Positions 42,804 to 51,689 of a stretch of 64,000 nucleotides of DNA are shown one piece after another. Origin of the DNA: Sphingorhabdus_B arenilitoris (lineage in GTDB: Bacteria; Pseudomonadota; Alphaproteobacteria; Sphingomonadales; Sphingomonadaceae); NCBI RefSeq assembly GCF_042651485.1, contig NZ_JBHSDH010000013.1:806001-870000 (forward strand). Direction: 5' to 3'. The notes below the pieces were generated by a model. That model did no database searches. It was not told where the DNA came from and worked only from the letters and a program-made list of their open reading frames with translations. The position numbers and the translations under genes were made by a program. Position 1 is the stretch's first letter; each line of letters starts with the position of its first letter.

Positions 42804-42821
42804 AATTGGTATGCCAAAATT
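42804..42821. promoter_or_regulatory. uronate-type (UxuR/ExuR-like) operator ahead of the lyase operon
   Basis: AATTGGTATGCCAAAATT, centred on the palindrome TTGGTATGCCAA; E. coli UxuR/ExuR sites are near AATTGGTATACCAATT. It lies directly upstream of a -35-like TTGACC (42823-42828), 57 bases before the PL6 ATG, so bound repressor would block polymerase. A partner -10 is weak. A second partial arm CCAATTGG lies at 42781. Confidence 0.6.
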
Positions 42822-42877
42822 ATTGACCTGCCCTCTCCCGGCTGATACGTCTTTTTTCAGAGGGAGATTATTGAGCT

Positions 42878-45127
42878 ATGCTGCGAAGAGCCGTTTTTTC
42901 ATTTGCCGTCATTGCGAGCGGGTCGCCATTGGCCGCCGAGGATTACCTTGTTTCAACTCAAGCGGAATTTTTTAGCGCCGCAGAAAAACTGGCTCCAGGC
43001 GATATTATCACGCTGACCAATGGAACATGGCGCGATTTTGAAATGGTGGTCAGCGCCAAAGGCACCGCCAAAAACCCAATTCTGATCCGCCCTGAGACGC
43101 CCGGCAAAGTTATCATATCGGGTAAATCCAATTTGCGTATCGGGGGCAGCAACATCATCGTGACGGGCTTAGTCTTCAAAGATGGCTATAGCCCCACCGG
43201 AGACGTCATTTCATTTCGCAGCAGCAAAAGCGACCTTGCCTATGACAGCCGCGTCACTGAAGTCGTTATCGACCATTTCAGCAAGCCGGACCGTTTTGAC
43301 GATGATTATTGGGTCAGTGTTTATGGCAAGCGCAACCGGCTCGACCATAATCATTTTACCGGAAAAACGAATAAAGGCGTAACCGTCGCTGTTCGGCTGG
43401 ATAGCGAGGAAAGCCGCCAAAACAGCCACCGCATCGATCATAATTATTTTGGCCCGCGGCCCGTGCTCGGTTCCAACGGCGGGGAAACGTTACGCATCGG
43501 AACCAGCACTTATTCCATGTTTGATTCCAACACAGTGGTTGAAGATAATTATTTTGACCGGTGCGATGGAGAGGTGGAGATCATATCCGTCAAGTCCGGG
43601 CGTAATATTATCCGCCGCAATGTTTTTGTGGAAAGCAGCGGCACTCTGACGCTGCGCCACGGCGATGGCAATGTCGTCGAACGCAATGTTTTTCTAGGCA
43701 ATGGTAAAGATCATAGCGGCGGCATCCGCGTAATTAACAAAGATCAAGTCGTGCGCGGCAATTATCTTGAAGGGCTTCGCGGCAGCGGCTTTTCCAGCGC
43801 GCTGACCATCATGAATGGTGTCCCCAATTCACCCGTGAACCGCTATGTTCAGGTTTCCGGAGCTGTCATCGAAAAAAATAGTATAGTGAACAGCAGCTAC
43901 GTTACGTTAGCAGGCGGCGCCGATGCAGAGCGCAGCGCGCCGCCAATTGATAGCATCATGGCCGATAATCTTTTCACCGGCGGCGATGCTGGACCGAAAT
44001 TTGTGGTGCAGGATGATATTAGCGGTATTAAAATCGCCAACAACGCGTTGATCGGGTCAAAGCAAGACAGCCACCCAAGAGGAATAATAGAAGCGCCCGT
44101 CGGATTGACGCGTGCCGAGAATGGCCTGCTTTATCCCGATAATCCCAAATATACCGGAATTGGAGCCCCGCGTGATCTTAAACCGGTCGGCCGAGATGAA
44201 GTTGGTGCGGCTTGGTATCCAAAGCCAATGGTGGGGAGCCGTTTTGGGGTTGGAGCAATGCAGAATATTGCACCGGATGAAAATGCATTGGAAAGTGCAA
44301 TTTCATCGGCACCCGATGGCGGCATTATCTCGCTAGGCGATGGCAGCTATATGGTCTCAAAAACCTTGACCATTTCGAAGGCTCTTACGATCAAAGGCAC
44401 CGGCAATAGTGTTATATTATTTGACCGCCCTGCCCTGTTTGAAATTGCCGAAGGCGGCAGTCTGCGTCTGGAATCGCTGAGCATTGATGGCACATTGGCC
44501 CCCGATGCAGTGGGCAATTCGGTAATCCGCACATCGGCATTTCCGATGCAGTCCAATTTCATGATTGAGCTTGAAAATGTAAAAGTATCAAACCTGACCG
44601 TGAACAAATATTTCGACGTCATCAAATTGGGCAAAAGCGCTTTTGCTGATCGCGTTCTGATCCGGGATAGTAGCTTTACCGATATAAGCGGATCGGTATT
44701 AATGGCGGCCGCAGAAACCGAAGATTACGGCCAATATAATGCCGAATATGTGGACATATCGCGCAGCTATTTTCGCAATATCGGCGGTCCAGTGGTCCAG
44801 CTATATCGCGGCGGCAGGGATGAAAGCACCTTTGGCCCGCATTTCACCCTGATCAAATCTCAATTGGAAAATATTGGGCGAGACGGAAATAACCTGACCA
44901 AATCCGCTCTATTGCTGCACGGCGTTCAGGTTACAGAGATTAGCGAAAATGATGTCAGCAATAGCGCGCCGGTCCGGGTCGTCCACACAGTCGGCAAACC
45001 AAGCACCCGCATTGCCAAAAACCGCTTCACGGCGACGCCTGCTATTCAGGTAGAGGAGTTGGAGGATAAAAGCGGCGAACAACGCGCAATTTTGGAAAAT
45101 AACAGCTTTAGCGATGGCGGCGAATAA
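42878..45127 (+). CDS. alginate lyase, polysaccharide lyase family 6
   Basis: 749-aa exported lyase (signal to about residue 20, ending LAA-ED) with two right-handed beta-helix halves, as in the full-length PL6 enzyme AlyGC. The catalytic Lys and Arg are Lys239 (VEIISVKSGRN) and Arg260 (TLTLRHGDGN), 21 residues apart as in AlyGC (Lys220/Arg241). The surrounding RIDHNYFGPRP, GGETLRIGTS and GGIRVINKDQ are PL6 hallmarks. The C-terminal half from about 465 is a second helix domain (ALESAISSAPDGGIISLGDG) of the associated type. It cleaves alginate, probably polyG or mixed blocks. Last base overlaps the PL17 start (TAATG). Confidence 0.93.
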   Translation: MLRRAVFSFAVIASGSPLAAEDYLVSTQAEFFSAAEKLAPGDIITLTNGTWRDFEMVVSAKGTAKNPILIRPETPGKVIISGKSNLRIGGSNIIVTGLVFKDGYSPTGDVISFRSSKSDLAYDSRVTEVVIDHFSKPDRFDDDYWVSVYGKRNRLDHNHFTGKTNKGVTVAVRLDSEESRQNSHRIDHNYFGPRPVLGSNGGETLRIGTSTYSMFDSNTVVEDNYFDRCDGEVEIISVKSGRNIIRRNVFVESSGTLTLRHGDGNVVERNVFLGNGKDHSGGIRVINKDQVVRGNYLEGLRGSGFSSALTIMNGVPNSPVNRYVQVSGAVIEKNSIVNSSYVTLAGGADAERSAPPIDSIMADNLFTGGDAGPKFVVQDDISGIKIANNALIGSKQDSHPRGIIEAPVGLTRAENGLLYPDNPKYTGIGAPRDLKPVGRDEVGAAWYPKPMVGSRFGVGAMQNIAPDENALESAISSAPDGGIISLGDGSYMVSKTLTISKALTIKGTGNSVILFDRPALFEIAEGGSLRLESLSIDGTLAPDAVGNSVIRTSAFPMQSNFMIELENVKVSNLTVNKYFDVIKLGKSAFADRVLIRDSSFTDISGSVLMAAAETEDYGQYNAEYVDISRSYFRNIGGPVVQLYRGGRDESTFGPHFTLIKSQLENIGRDGNNLTKSALLLHGVQVTEISENDVSNSAPVRVVHTVGKPSTRIAKNRFTATPAIQVEELEDKSGEQRAILENNSFSDGGE

Positions 45128-47316
45128 TGAACGCCGGCAAGTATATGCTCCGCTCAGGCCTTGCCCTTATATCCTTATTACCAGTTTCGCCATTGGTAGC
45201 TGCATCGCCCGATGAGGCGGCTTTGGCGGCAAGTAACGAGAAGAATGCTTGCAACACACTGTTTTCCTGTGAACAAAATCGGGCTGAAAAATTTGTTGCA
45301 GAAATGATGGCCGATGGCATTGCCGTTCCCGTCCCGAAAGATCCGGGCGGTGGGTATACCCATGAACAGCATAAGCGCAATTACAAAGCCATGTATCAAG
45401 CAGGGCAGCTATATCGCATAACCGGTGACATTAAATATCGCGAATATGTGCGTAAAATGCTGCTGGCTTATGCCGATCTGTATCCAACATTGGGCGACCA
45501 TCCAGCGCGGAGTAATCAATATAGCGGGCGGCTATTTTGGCAGGTGCTCAATGATGCGGTATGGCTGGTTTATTCAATCCAAGCCTATGAACAGGTTCGC
45601 GGCGATTTAATCGCATCTGACCGAAAGAAAATTGACGACCAACTGTTCCGTAAAGCAGCTCATTTTTTATCAATAGACTCAAAAGCAACTTTCAATCGTA
45701 TCCATAATCACGCCACCTGGGCAACGGCCGGAGTCGGCATAACCGGTTATGTCCTAAATGACCCCGACATGACTGAACGTGCGTTACTTGGCTCGGCAAA
45801 GGACGGCAAAAGCGGCTTTTTGCGGCAAAGCGATCTCTTATTCTCGCCCGATGGTTATTATAGCGAGGGCCCCTACTATCAACGCTATGCGATGATGCCC
45901 TTCATCGTATTTGCCGACGCCATCGAAAAATACGAACCGAAACGCAAGATATTTGAGCACCGTGACGGCATATTGCTGAAAGCGCTGCGCACGACAATTG
46001 ATTTGACCTATGGCGGTTATTTCTTCCCGTTTAACGATGCTATTCGTGAAAAAAGCCTCGATACAGAGGAGCTATATCACGGAGTAGCCATCGCTTATGC
46101 GCAAACCCGAGACCCTTCCTTGCTATCCATCGCACAGGCGCAAGGCAAAACTGTCCTGACGTTGCCGGGAAAAGAAGTTTCGGACGCACTGGCCGCAGGG
46201 AAGGCGCAGCCCTTCGTTTTTACCTCCCGCTTGCTACGCGATGGTCCGTCCGGTGATGAAGGCGCAGTCGCGATATTGCGCGAGGGCAGCGGACCCAAGC
46301 ACACCGCGCTTGTCATCAAAAATGCGTCGCAGGGCATGGGGCATGGCCATTTCGACAAATTGAGTTGGCAGCTGTATGACAATGGGCACGAAATCATACA
46401 GGATTATGGTGCGGCCCGTTTCCTGAATATCGAAGCCAAGCAAGGAGGCAGATACCTGCCTGAAAACGAAAGCTGGGCCAAACAGTCGGTTGCGCATAAT
46501 GTTCTCGTCGTCGACGGGAAAAGCCATTTTGACGGAAATTTGAAAGTTGCAGAAAAAACCGCACCGCAGCAGCTTTTCTATCAGGATACAAAAGGCGCGC
46601 AGATAAGCAGCGCAAAAATCGGCACCGCATATCCGGGTGTGACCATGCTGCGCACAATGGGTCTGATTCAAATATCGGGGCTGGATCAACCGATAGTGGT
46701 CGATATTATGCGGGTCAGCGCGGATAAAGCCCATCAATATGACCTGCCGCTGCATTATAATGGGCATATTATGCGGCTCGGTTTTGACGTGAAATCAAAT
46801 GTTGATCGCCGCCCGGTGCTAGGCACGGATAATGGGTATCAACATATTTGGACCGATGCCACCGGCACCCCAGCGGCAGGAAAGGCGTTTCTAACTTGGA
46901 AACTAAACGACCGTTTCTATACCTGGCGAATGGCAGATGTGGACGGCACGCAAATCATATTGGGCGAAAGCGGCGCCAATGATCCCGACTTTAACCTGCG
47001 CCGCGAGCCAGTGGTGATCGCACGGAGAGAAGGAATATCTGATACGGTATTTGCGTCATTGCTCGAACCACATGGCCTGTTTGACGATGCAGCAGAACTG
47101 ACCGTGGCCAGCGACAGTCAAATCAAATCCATGTCGGCCCATCAGCAAGATGGCAAAGATGTGATTTTAATCGATACATTGTCGGGACAGCAGCTGGCTT
47201 TTGCCGTTTCCTATGACCCCGACCCGAAAAAACAGCATCAAATAGACGTCAACGGCAAAACCGTATCATGGAAAGGCTTTGCCGCACCTATCACCATGAA
47301 TGATGAGGGGGAATGA
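45127..47316 (+). CDS. oligoalginate lyase, polysaccharide lyase family 17
   Basis: 729-aa exo-type lyase with a signal peptide (VSPLVA-AS). N-terminal alpha/alpha toroid and C-terminal heparinase II/III-like beta sheet. Active-site positions of the Alg17C type are present: Asn194/His195 (IHNHATWATAG), Tyr in SPDGYYSEGPYYQRY (near 250) and His in GHGHFDKLSWQLYD (near 405), with HNVLVVDGKSH following. It converts oligoalginate to monomer DEH. Second gene of the operon; the MFS gene starts directly after its stop. Confidence 0.93.
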   Translation: MNAGKYMLRSGLALISLLPVSPLVAASPDEAALAASNEKNACNTLFSCEQNRAEKFVAEMMADGIAVPVPKDPGGGYTHEQHKRNYKAMYQAGQLYRITGDIKYREYVRKMLLAYADLYPTLGDHPARSNQYSGRLFWQVLNDAVWLVYSIQAYEQVRGDLIASDRKKIDDQLFRKAAHFLSIDSKATFNRIHNHATWATAGVGITGYVLNDPDMTERALLGSAKDGKSGFLRQSDLLFSPDGYYSEGPYYQRYAMMPFIVFADAIEKYEPKRKIFEHRDGILLKALRTTIDLTYGGYFFPFNDAIREKSLDTEELYHGVAIAYAQTRDPSLLSIAQAQGKTVLTLPGKEVSDALAAGKAQPFVFTSRLLRDGPSGDEGAVAILREGSGPKHTALVIKNASQGMGHGHFDKLSWQLYDNGHEIIQDYGAARFLNIEAKQGGRYLPENESWAKQSVAHNVLVVDGKSHFDGNLKVAEKTAPQQLFYQDTKGAQISSAKIGTAYPGVTMLRTMGLIQISGLDQPIVVDIMRVSADKAHQYDLPLHYNGHIMRLGFDVKSNVDRRPVLGTDNGYQHIWTDATGTPAAGKAFLTWKLNDRFYTWRMADVDGTQIILGESGANDPDFNLRREPVVIARREGISDTVFASLLEPHGLFDDAAELTVASDSQIKSMSAHQQDGKDVILIDTLSGQQLAFAVSYDPDPKKQHQIDVNGKTVSWKGFAAPITMNDEGE

Positions 47317-48606
47317 ATGAGCATCAAGGCAAAAACAGGAAAATTGCGCTGGGCCATTGTCTGCCTTGTCGCGATCGCAACCATTATAAATTACATTGAT
47401 CGCGGTGCGCTCAGTGTATTGTGGCCCGAAATTTCCAAAGAACTGGACCTGACCAAACAAGATTATGCGAATATCGCTATTGTCTTCACCTTCACGTACG
47501 CCATTGGGCAAGCGCTTTTTGGCAAAATTTTCGACTGGATCGGGACCAGGCTCGGTTTCGTGCTGTCTATCGTCGTCTGGTCCATTGCCACAATGCTGCA
47601 TGCTTTTTCTCATAGCTTGCTGACCTTCTCTATCTTCCGAGGGATTTTGGGCTTGGCAGAAGCTGGCAACTGGCCAGGCGCGACGAAGGCCAACGCCGAA
47701 TGGTTCCCAATCAACGAGCGGGCATTGGCGCAAGGTATTTTCAATTCAGGAGCGGCCATCGGCGGCATTGTCTCTGCCCCGGTGGTTGGGTTTTTATTTG
47801 TCTTTCTGGAAAGCTGGCAAGCGACATTTATCGCGATCGGTGCGCTCGGGTTCCTGTGGTTGGTGCCTTGGCTCATCATCTATAAATCCGGCCCCGATGC
47901 ACATCCATGGATCAGCGCCGAGGAACGCGAATATATTCTGACCGGACAGCGTAATGTCGAAACCAATGAAACTGCTGATTATGCGCCCGATACGCGCGAG
48001 ATATTATGGCGCAAAGAGAGCTGGGGCGTCATCATGGCCTCCTTTTTTCTGGACCCAATCTGGTGGTTATTCATCACATGGTTGCCGCTTTACCTCAACG
48101 AAACTTATGGTTTTGGGGTGGAGGAAATCGCTACTTACGCATGGATCCCTTATGTCGGCGCGATGCTAGGCGCTTGGTTTGGCGGCATTTTGGCAGGCCG
48201 TTTGCTTGGAAAAGGATGGTCGACAAATAAAACCCGTAAATCGGTTATCGCTTTGGGCGGCCTGATCATGCTCATATCCCTGCTGTCAACGATGCAGGCA
48301 TCCTCACCGTTAATTGCTGTGGCATTGATGGCGATCATCCTATTTGGCTTTCAAGTCGCCGTTGGTAATATTCAAACATTACCCAGCGATTTTTACAGCG
48401 GCAAATCAGTCGCGACCTTAGCCGGTTTTTCCGGCATGGCGGCGAAACTGGCGGTGGCAGGATCAACCTATTTTATCCCGCAATTGACAGAGACAAGCTA
48501 TGCCCCGGCCTTCGCCATTGGCGCAGGGCTAGCCATTATGACTGTGCTTTCGGTGCTGATATTCTGCCCCGAAATTAAACCGTTGAAACCAAAAACCATA
48601 AACTGA
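47317..48606 (+). CDS. MFS hexuronate-type transporter
   Basis: 429 aa with 12 predicted membrane helices. IINYIDRGALSVLWPEI is the anion:cation symporter (ExuT/GudP) signature; GLAEAGNWPGATKANAEWFP and GIFNSGAAIGGIVSAPVVGF match that family. Likely imports DEH or unsaturated uronates released by the two lyases, across the inner membrane. It follows the PL17 gene without a gap. No TonB receptor or porin for alginate is in the operon. Confidence 0.9.
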   Translation: MSIKAKTGKLRWAIVCLVAIATIINYIDRGALSVLWPEISKELDLTKQDYANIAIVFTFTYAIGQALFGKIFDWIGTRLGFVLSIVVWSIATMLHAFSHSLLTFSIFRGILGLAEAGNWPGATKANAEWFPINERALAQGIFNSGAAIGGIVSAPVVGFLFVFLESWQATFIAIGALGFLWLVPWLIIYKSGPDAHPWISAEEREYILTGQRNVETNETADYAPDTREILWRKESWGVIMASFFLDPIWWLFITWLPLYLNETYGFGVEEIATYAWIPYVGAMLGAWFGGILAGRLLGKGWSTNKTRKSVIALGGLIMLISLLSTMQASSPLIAVALMAIILFGFQVAVGNIQTLPSDFYSGKSVATLAGFSGMAAKLAVAGSTYFIPQLTETSYAPAFAIGAGLAIMTVLSVLIFCPEIKPLKPKTIN

Positions 48607-48657
48607 GCAACGACCCGTAACAGGTCACCTCCCTATAGAAAGAACAGGATTAAAAAT

Positions 48658-49413
48658 ATGAGCAGATTTGCAGGCAAAACAGCAATTGTTTCAGGTGGTA
48701 GCCGTGACATTGGCCGCGCCGTTTGTGTTAAACTGGCACGCGAAGGCGCCAATGTCGTCATCAACTATCACAGCAATGCCGCGCAAGCAGAAGATACATT
48801 GGCGGAAATTGAAAAAGCGGGCGGAAAAGCCATTATCGCCAAAGCCGACGTTACCAAGCCCGAAGAGGTAACTGCTCTAGTCGATGCTGCGGTCAAAGCT
48901 TTTGGCAACGACATTCATCTGCTTGTTAATGTTGCAGGCGGCATGGTGGAGCGGCGGCCATTGGATGCAATGGATTATGACTTTTTCGAACATGTGATGC
49001 GGCTGAATATGACGTCGACATTCCTGCTTACCAAAGCCGTCGTCCCCCATATGCCCGAAGGCAGCGCTATTGTGAATTTCGCATCACAGGCCGGTCGCGA
49101 TGGCGGCGGCCCCGGGGCCAGCGCCTATGCAACCTCCAAAGGCGCAGTGATGACCTTTACGCGCAGCATGGCGAAGGAATTGGGGCCAAAGGGCATACGC
49201 GTAAATTCGCTATGCCCCGGGATGATTGCCACCACATTCCACGACAAATTTACCAAGGATGAGGTGCGGCAAAATGTCGCCAATGCAACGCCGCTGCGCC
49301 GTCAAGGCATTGCCCATGAACCGGCCGATGCGGCTGCCTACTTGCTCTCAGACGAAGCGTCGTTTATCACCGGCACGAACGTCGATATCAACGGCGGGAC
49401 ATTTTTCTCCTAG
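48658..49413 (+). CDS. SDR-family DEH reductase (4-deoxy-5-hexoseulose uronate reductase)
   Basis: 251-aa short-chain dehydrogenase. Cofactor loop GGSRDIGRAVCVKLAREG, NVAGG, catalytic Ser in NFASQAGRDGGGPG, and YATSKG (YxxxK). Between transporter and KDG kinase in an alginate operon, the expected step is reduction of DEH to 2-keto-3-deoxygluconate, as done by A1-R/DehR-type enzymes. Function inferred from context; the fold is certain. An AGGA precedes ATG 48658. Confidence 0.87.
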   Translation: MSRFAGKTAIVSGGSRDIGRAVCVKLAREGANVVINYHSNAAQAEDTLAEIEKAGGKAIIAKADVTKPEEVTALVDAAVKAFGNDIHLLVNVAGGMVERRPLDAMDYDFFEHVMRLNMTSTFLLTKAVVPHMPEGSAIVNFASQAGRDGGGPGASAYATSKGAVMTFTRSMAKELGPKGIRVNSLCPGMIATTFHDKFTKDEVRQNVANATPLRRQGIAHEPADAAAYLLSDEASFITGTNVDINGGTFFS

Positions 49414-49424
49414 GGCAGTATCCA

Positions 49425-50321
49425 TTGACAATATTTATCTTCGGCGAAGCCATGCTTGAATATCATACGCGTGGCGGCGCACATGGGGTTCAATATGGCG
49501 GTGATACCTTGAACACCGCCATTCACCTTTCCCGCATGGGACATGATGTTGCCTATGCAACAGCGGTTGGCGCGGATCCGGTTAGTGACGCGTTGATCGC
49601 CGCATGGGCCGCAGAAGGTTTGAACACAAATCACATTCTGCGCCACCCGCAGCGCAGTCCGGGGATGTATGCCATTCATTTGGACGATAAAGGTGAGCGA
49701 AGCTTCTTATATTGGCGCGACCACAGCGCGGCACGGGACATGTTTTCCCTGCCTGAAATGGATGCCGTCATTACTGCGGCGCAAAAAGCCAATCTGCTTT
49801 ATTTTAGCTTGATTACATTGGCTATCCTGCCCGACGATGGCCGCAGGAAACTGCTCGATCTGGCCGCTACCCTGCGCCAAAATGGCGGCCAAGTTGCTTA
49901 TGATAGCAATTTTCGTCCCAATTTATGGGCAAACTTTGCCGAAGCACGCATGTGGTCACAACGCGCAATGGCCGTGACCGATATCGGCCTGCCGACCAAT
50001 GTCGATGAATGTCAATTGCATGAGCAGCAATTGTCAGAAGCCGAAATTGCCGCCCGCTGGACCGATTCAGGATGCAGCGAAGTGGTCGTGAAAGCCGGAG
50101 AAAAAGGATGTTTGCTGTCTCGCGCCGGTGAAGCGCCCGTACATTTCGACGCGAATCTCGTCACCGTCATTGACAGCAGCGGTGCCGGCGACGCCTTCAA
50201 CGCGGGCTATCTGGGCGGGCGCGTGGCAGGCATGACCGCCCAAGACGCAATCGCTAAGGGGCAAGCGCTCGCCAGCAAGGTAATCGGCCAATATGGCGCT
50301 ATTCCTGCAATGGATACTTGA
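49425..50321 (+). CDS. kdgK: 2-keto-3-deoxygluconate kinase (PfkB family)
   Basis: 298-aa ribokinase-family sugar kinase. FGEAMLEYH start, YGGDTLNTAIHLSRMGHDVAYATAVGADPVS, and the PfkB signature VIDSSGAGDAFNAGYLGGRV with the catalytic Asp. The start is TTG 49425 behind AGGGC. It phosphorylates KDG to KDPG, which would be split by an aldolase that is not in this window. Last gene of the alginate operon; its end is followed at once by integrase debris. Confidence 0.9.
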   Translation: MTIFIFGEAMLEYHTRGGAHGVQYGGDTLNTAIHLSRMGHDVAYATAVGADPVSDALIAAWAAEGLNTNHILRHPQRSPGMYAIHLDDKGERSFLYWRDHSAARDMFSLPEMDAVITAAQKANLLYFSLITLAILPDDGRRKLLDLAATLRQNGGQVAYDSNFRPNLWANFAEARMWSQRAMAVTDIGLPTNVDECQLHEQQLSEAEIAARWTDSGCSEVVVKAGEKGCLLSRAGEAPVHFDANLVTVIDSSGAGDAFNAGYLGGRVAGMTAQDAIAKGQALASKVIGQYGAIPAMDT

Positions 50322-50514
50322 TCTGGTCCATCGCCGAACCCGCGGAATGAAGCGGAAAAGCGGCACATACTATCTCGGCTGGCCTGCCTATCCCCTGCCC
50401 TTAATTACTATTTTTCATTTGCTTTGCCCTGCAAAAGGCACAATCTCCCCCGCCTGCCCCTTTGCCCCACAGTATAGCCCCCATGCCTGCATAAGGCCCG
50501 CCCGCTCGCCCGGC
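50322..50514. other. scar region between kdgK and the broken integrase
   Basis: About 193 bases without a gene. It holds an extra copy of TTGCCCCACA (50462-50471), the decamer found in the integrase leader, and the sequence that replaces the lost end of the integrase. Probably the deletion joint of a former integrated element. Confidence 0.45.
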
Positions 50515-51252
50515 TTATCTGCTGTCCCCAGATAGGTTGTGCGGCGCCAAGCGGCCATAGGAAGGCTTGGCGCGCAAACTGGACAGGAAGGCAGGGACAG
50601 CGACATAGGGCATCGCCTTGCGGTTGCTGCGTTCCTTTACCTGCCTTGGCAGGCCGCGCCCTGCTTTCAGGCTGCCATTTCCCGAAGGCGCTTCGCTGGA
50701 ACGCCAGCCCTTTGCATGGGCATAATCGAGCACGGCACAAATCCGGTTGCGCACTTGCCGCGCCGTTTCGGGAATATCCTGCCATATGGGGGTAAGCGCG
50801 CCGATAATATCCGCCGCCGTTATTGTGCCGGTCGCCATGCTGCCCAGCTTGGGGAAGGCATAATTTTCCAATGAAGCCAGCCATTGCCGGGGATAGACAT
50901 CGCTTTTCCACCCGCCTTCATTTTCGCCATGATATTGGATTGCCGCCTCTCAGAACGTAATCTGCGCAGCGGCGGCGTCCCGGCGTTCGGTCACTATATC
51001 GCGCCCCTGCACTTTCATCGCAAGCCGCGCCTCGCGGGCCTTATCCCTTGCATCGGCCAAGCTCACAAGCCGGGCACTGCCCAGCCCAATATCGCGGCGC
51101 TTTCCGTCATGCTGGATACGCACCGTCCATTGCGCGCTTGCTGCCTTGCCTTGCTTACCAGCGCGCACTTTCAGGTATAGACCATCCCCGTCCTGATAGG
51201 TTCCCGGCGTCGCCAGCGCAGCTTGAAAAGACTTAGCTGTCAATTTCCCCAT
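50515..51252 (-). pseudogene. broken P4-type tyrosine integrase
   Basis: Starts at ATG 51252 (MGKLTAKSFQ) with the DUF4102 arm-binding domain (TYQDGDGLYLKVRAG, WTVRIQHDGKRRDIGLG, SLADARDKAREARLAMK). After AAAAQITF an in-frame TGA at 50952-50950 stands where an Arg codon (CGA) would be expected, and the same frame then continues as EAAIQYHGENEGGWKSDVYP and the core-binding helices (ETARQVRNRICAVLDYAHAKGWR, ASLRAKPSYGRLA). From about 50545 the frame loses similarity and stops at 50515, so the catalytic domain (Arg...HxxR...Tyr) is gone. Nonsense codon plus 3' deletion make it inactive. It points away from tRNA-Tyr, the usual target of such integrases. Confidence 0.88.
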
Positions 51253-51257
51253 AAATC

Positions 51258-51335
51258 TTGCCCCACAGTTTTCAGGCCAAATTCCGAATTGCAAAATGTG
51301 GGGCAAACCAAATCCTGCCCCACATTTGCCCCACA
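51258..51335. repeat. decamer repeats and palindrome in the integrase leader
   Basis: TTGCCCCACA occurs at 51258-51267 and 51326-51335, and at 50462-50471 beyond the gene. A perfect palindrome of 10-bp arms, ATGTGGGGCA (51296-51305) and TGCCCCACAT (51316-51325), lies between. These look like arm-type or Xis-type binding sites of the lost element. Confidence 0.6.
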
Positions 51336-51450
51336 CTGTAAGCCGGTTAAGGGCAAATGCAAGCGGATAGATGCGGACAGCATAGGGCAATAAAGCCTAG
51401 CTTAAATGCGGCTTTCAGCGGACTGTGGCGACTGGCAATGTAGGGGTAAG

Positions 51451-51536
51451 TGGTGGACAGGACTGGATTCGAACCAGTGTACGGAAAACCGGGCAGATTT
51501 ACAGTCTGCTGCCTTTAACCACTCGGCCACCTGTCC
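51451..51536 (-). tRNA. tRNA-Tyr (anticodon GTA)
   Basis: Class II tRNA of 86 bases, with CCA encoded. The acceptor stem GGACAGG pairs with CCTGTCC, followed by A and CCA. The anticodon loop CTGTAAATC reads GTA. A long variable arm (CCCGGTTTTCCG region) and TTCGAATCC T-loop are present. The 3' end points at the integrase relic. Confidence 0.95.
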
Positions 51537-51689
51537 ACGTTGCCCAAGGTTTTTTCAAGCGCTGGTTAGGCGCAACCGAAAGGCGAAGCAGCCCAATGGC
51601 GAAACGGCGCTTGCCTGTCAATGCTTGAGATGAGAAAGAAAGCGCAATAAGGCATTTTTTCTTCCATATTTTTTCAGGTACCCTTTTTC

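Noticed and set aside
50408..50911. 167-codon minus-strand frame overlapping the integrase relic
   Set aside because: Different frame from the integrase domains and without similarity; the 50515-51252 frame carries the real motifs.
51296..51335. CRISPR-like short repeats
   Set aside because: Repeats are 10 bases, irregularly spaced and partly inverted; better explained as integrase binding sites.
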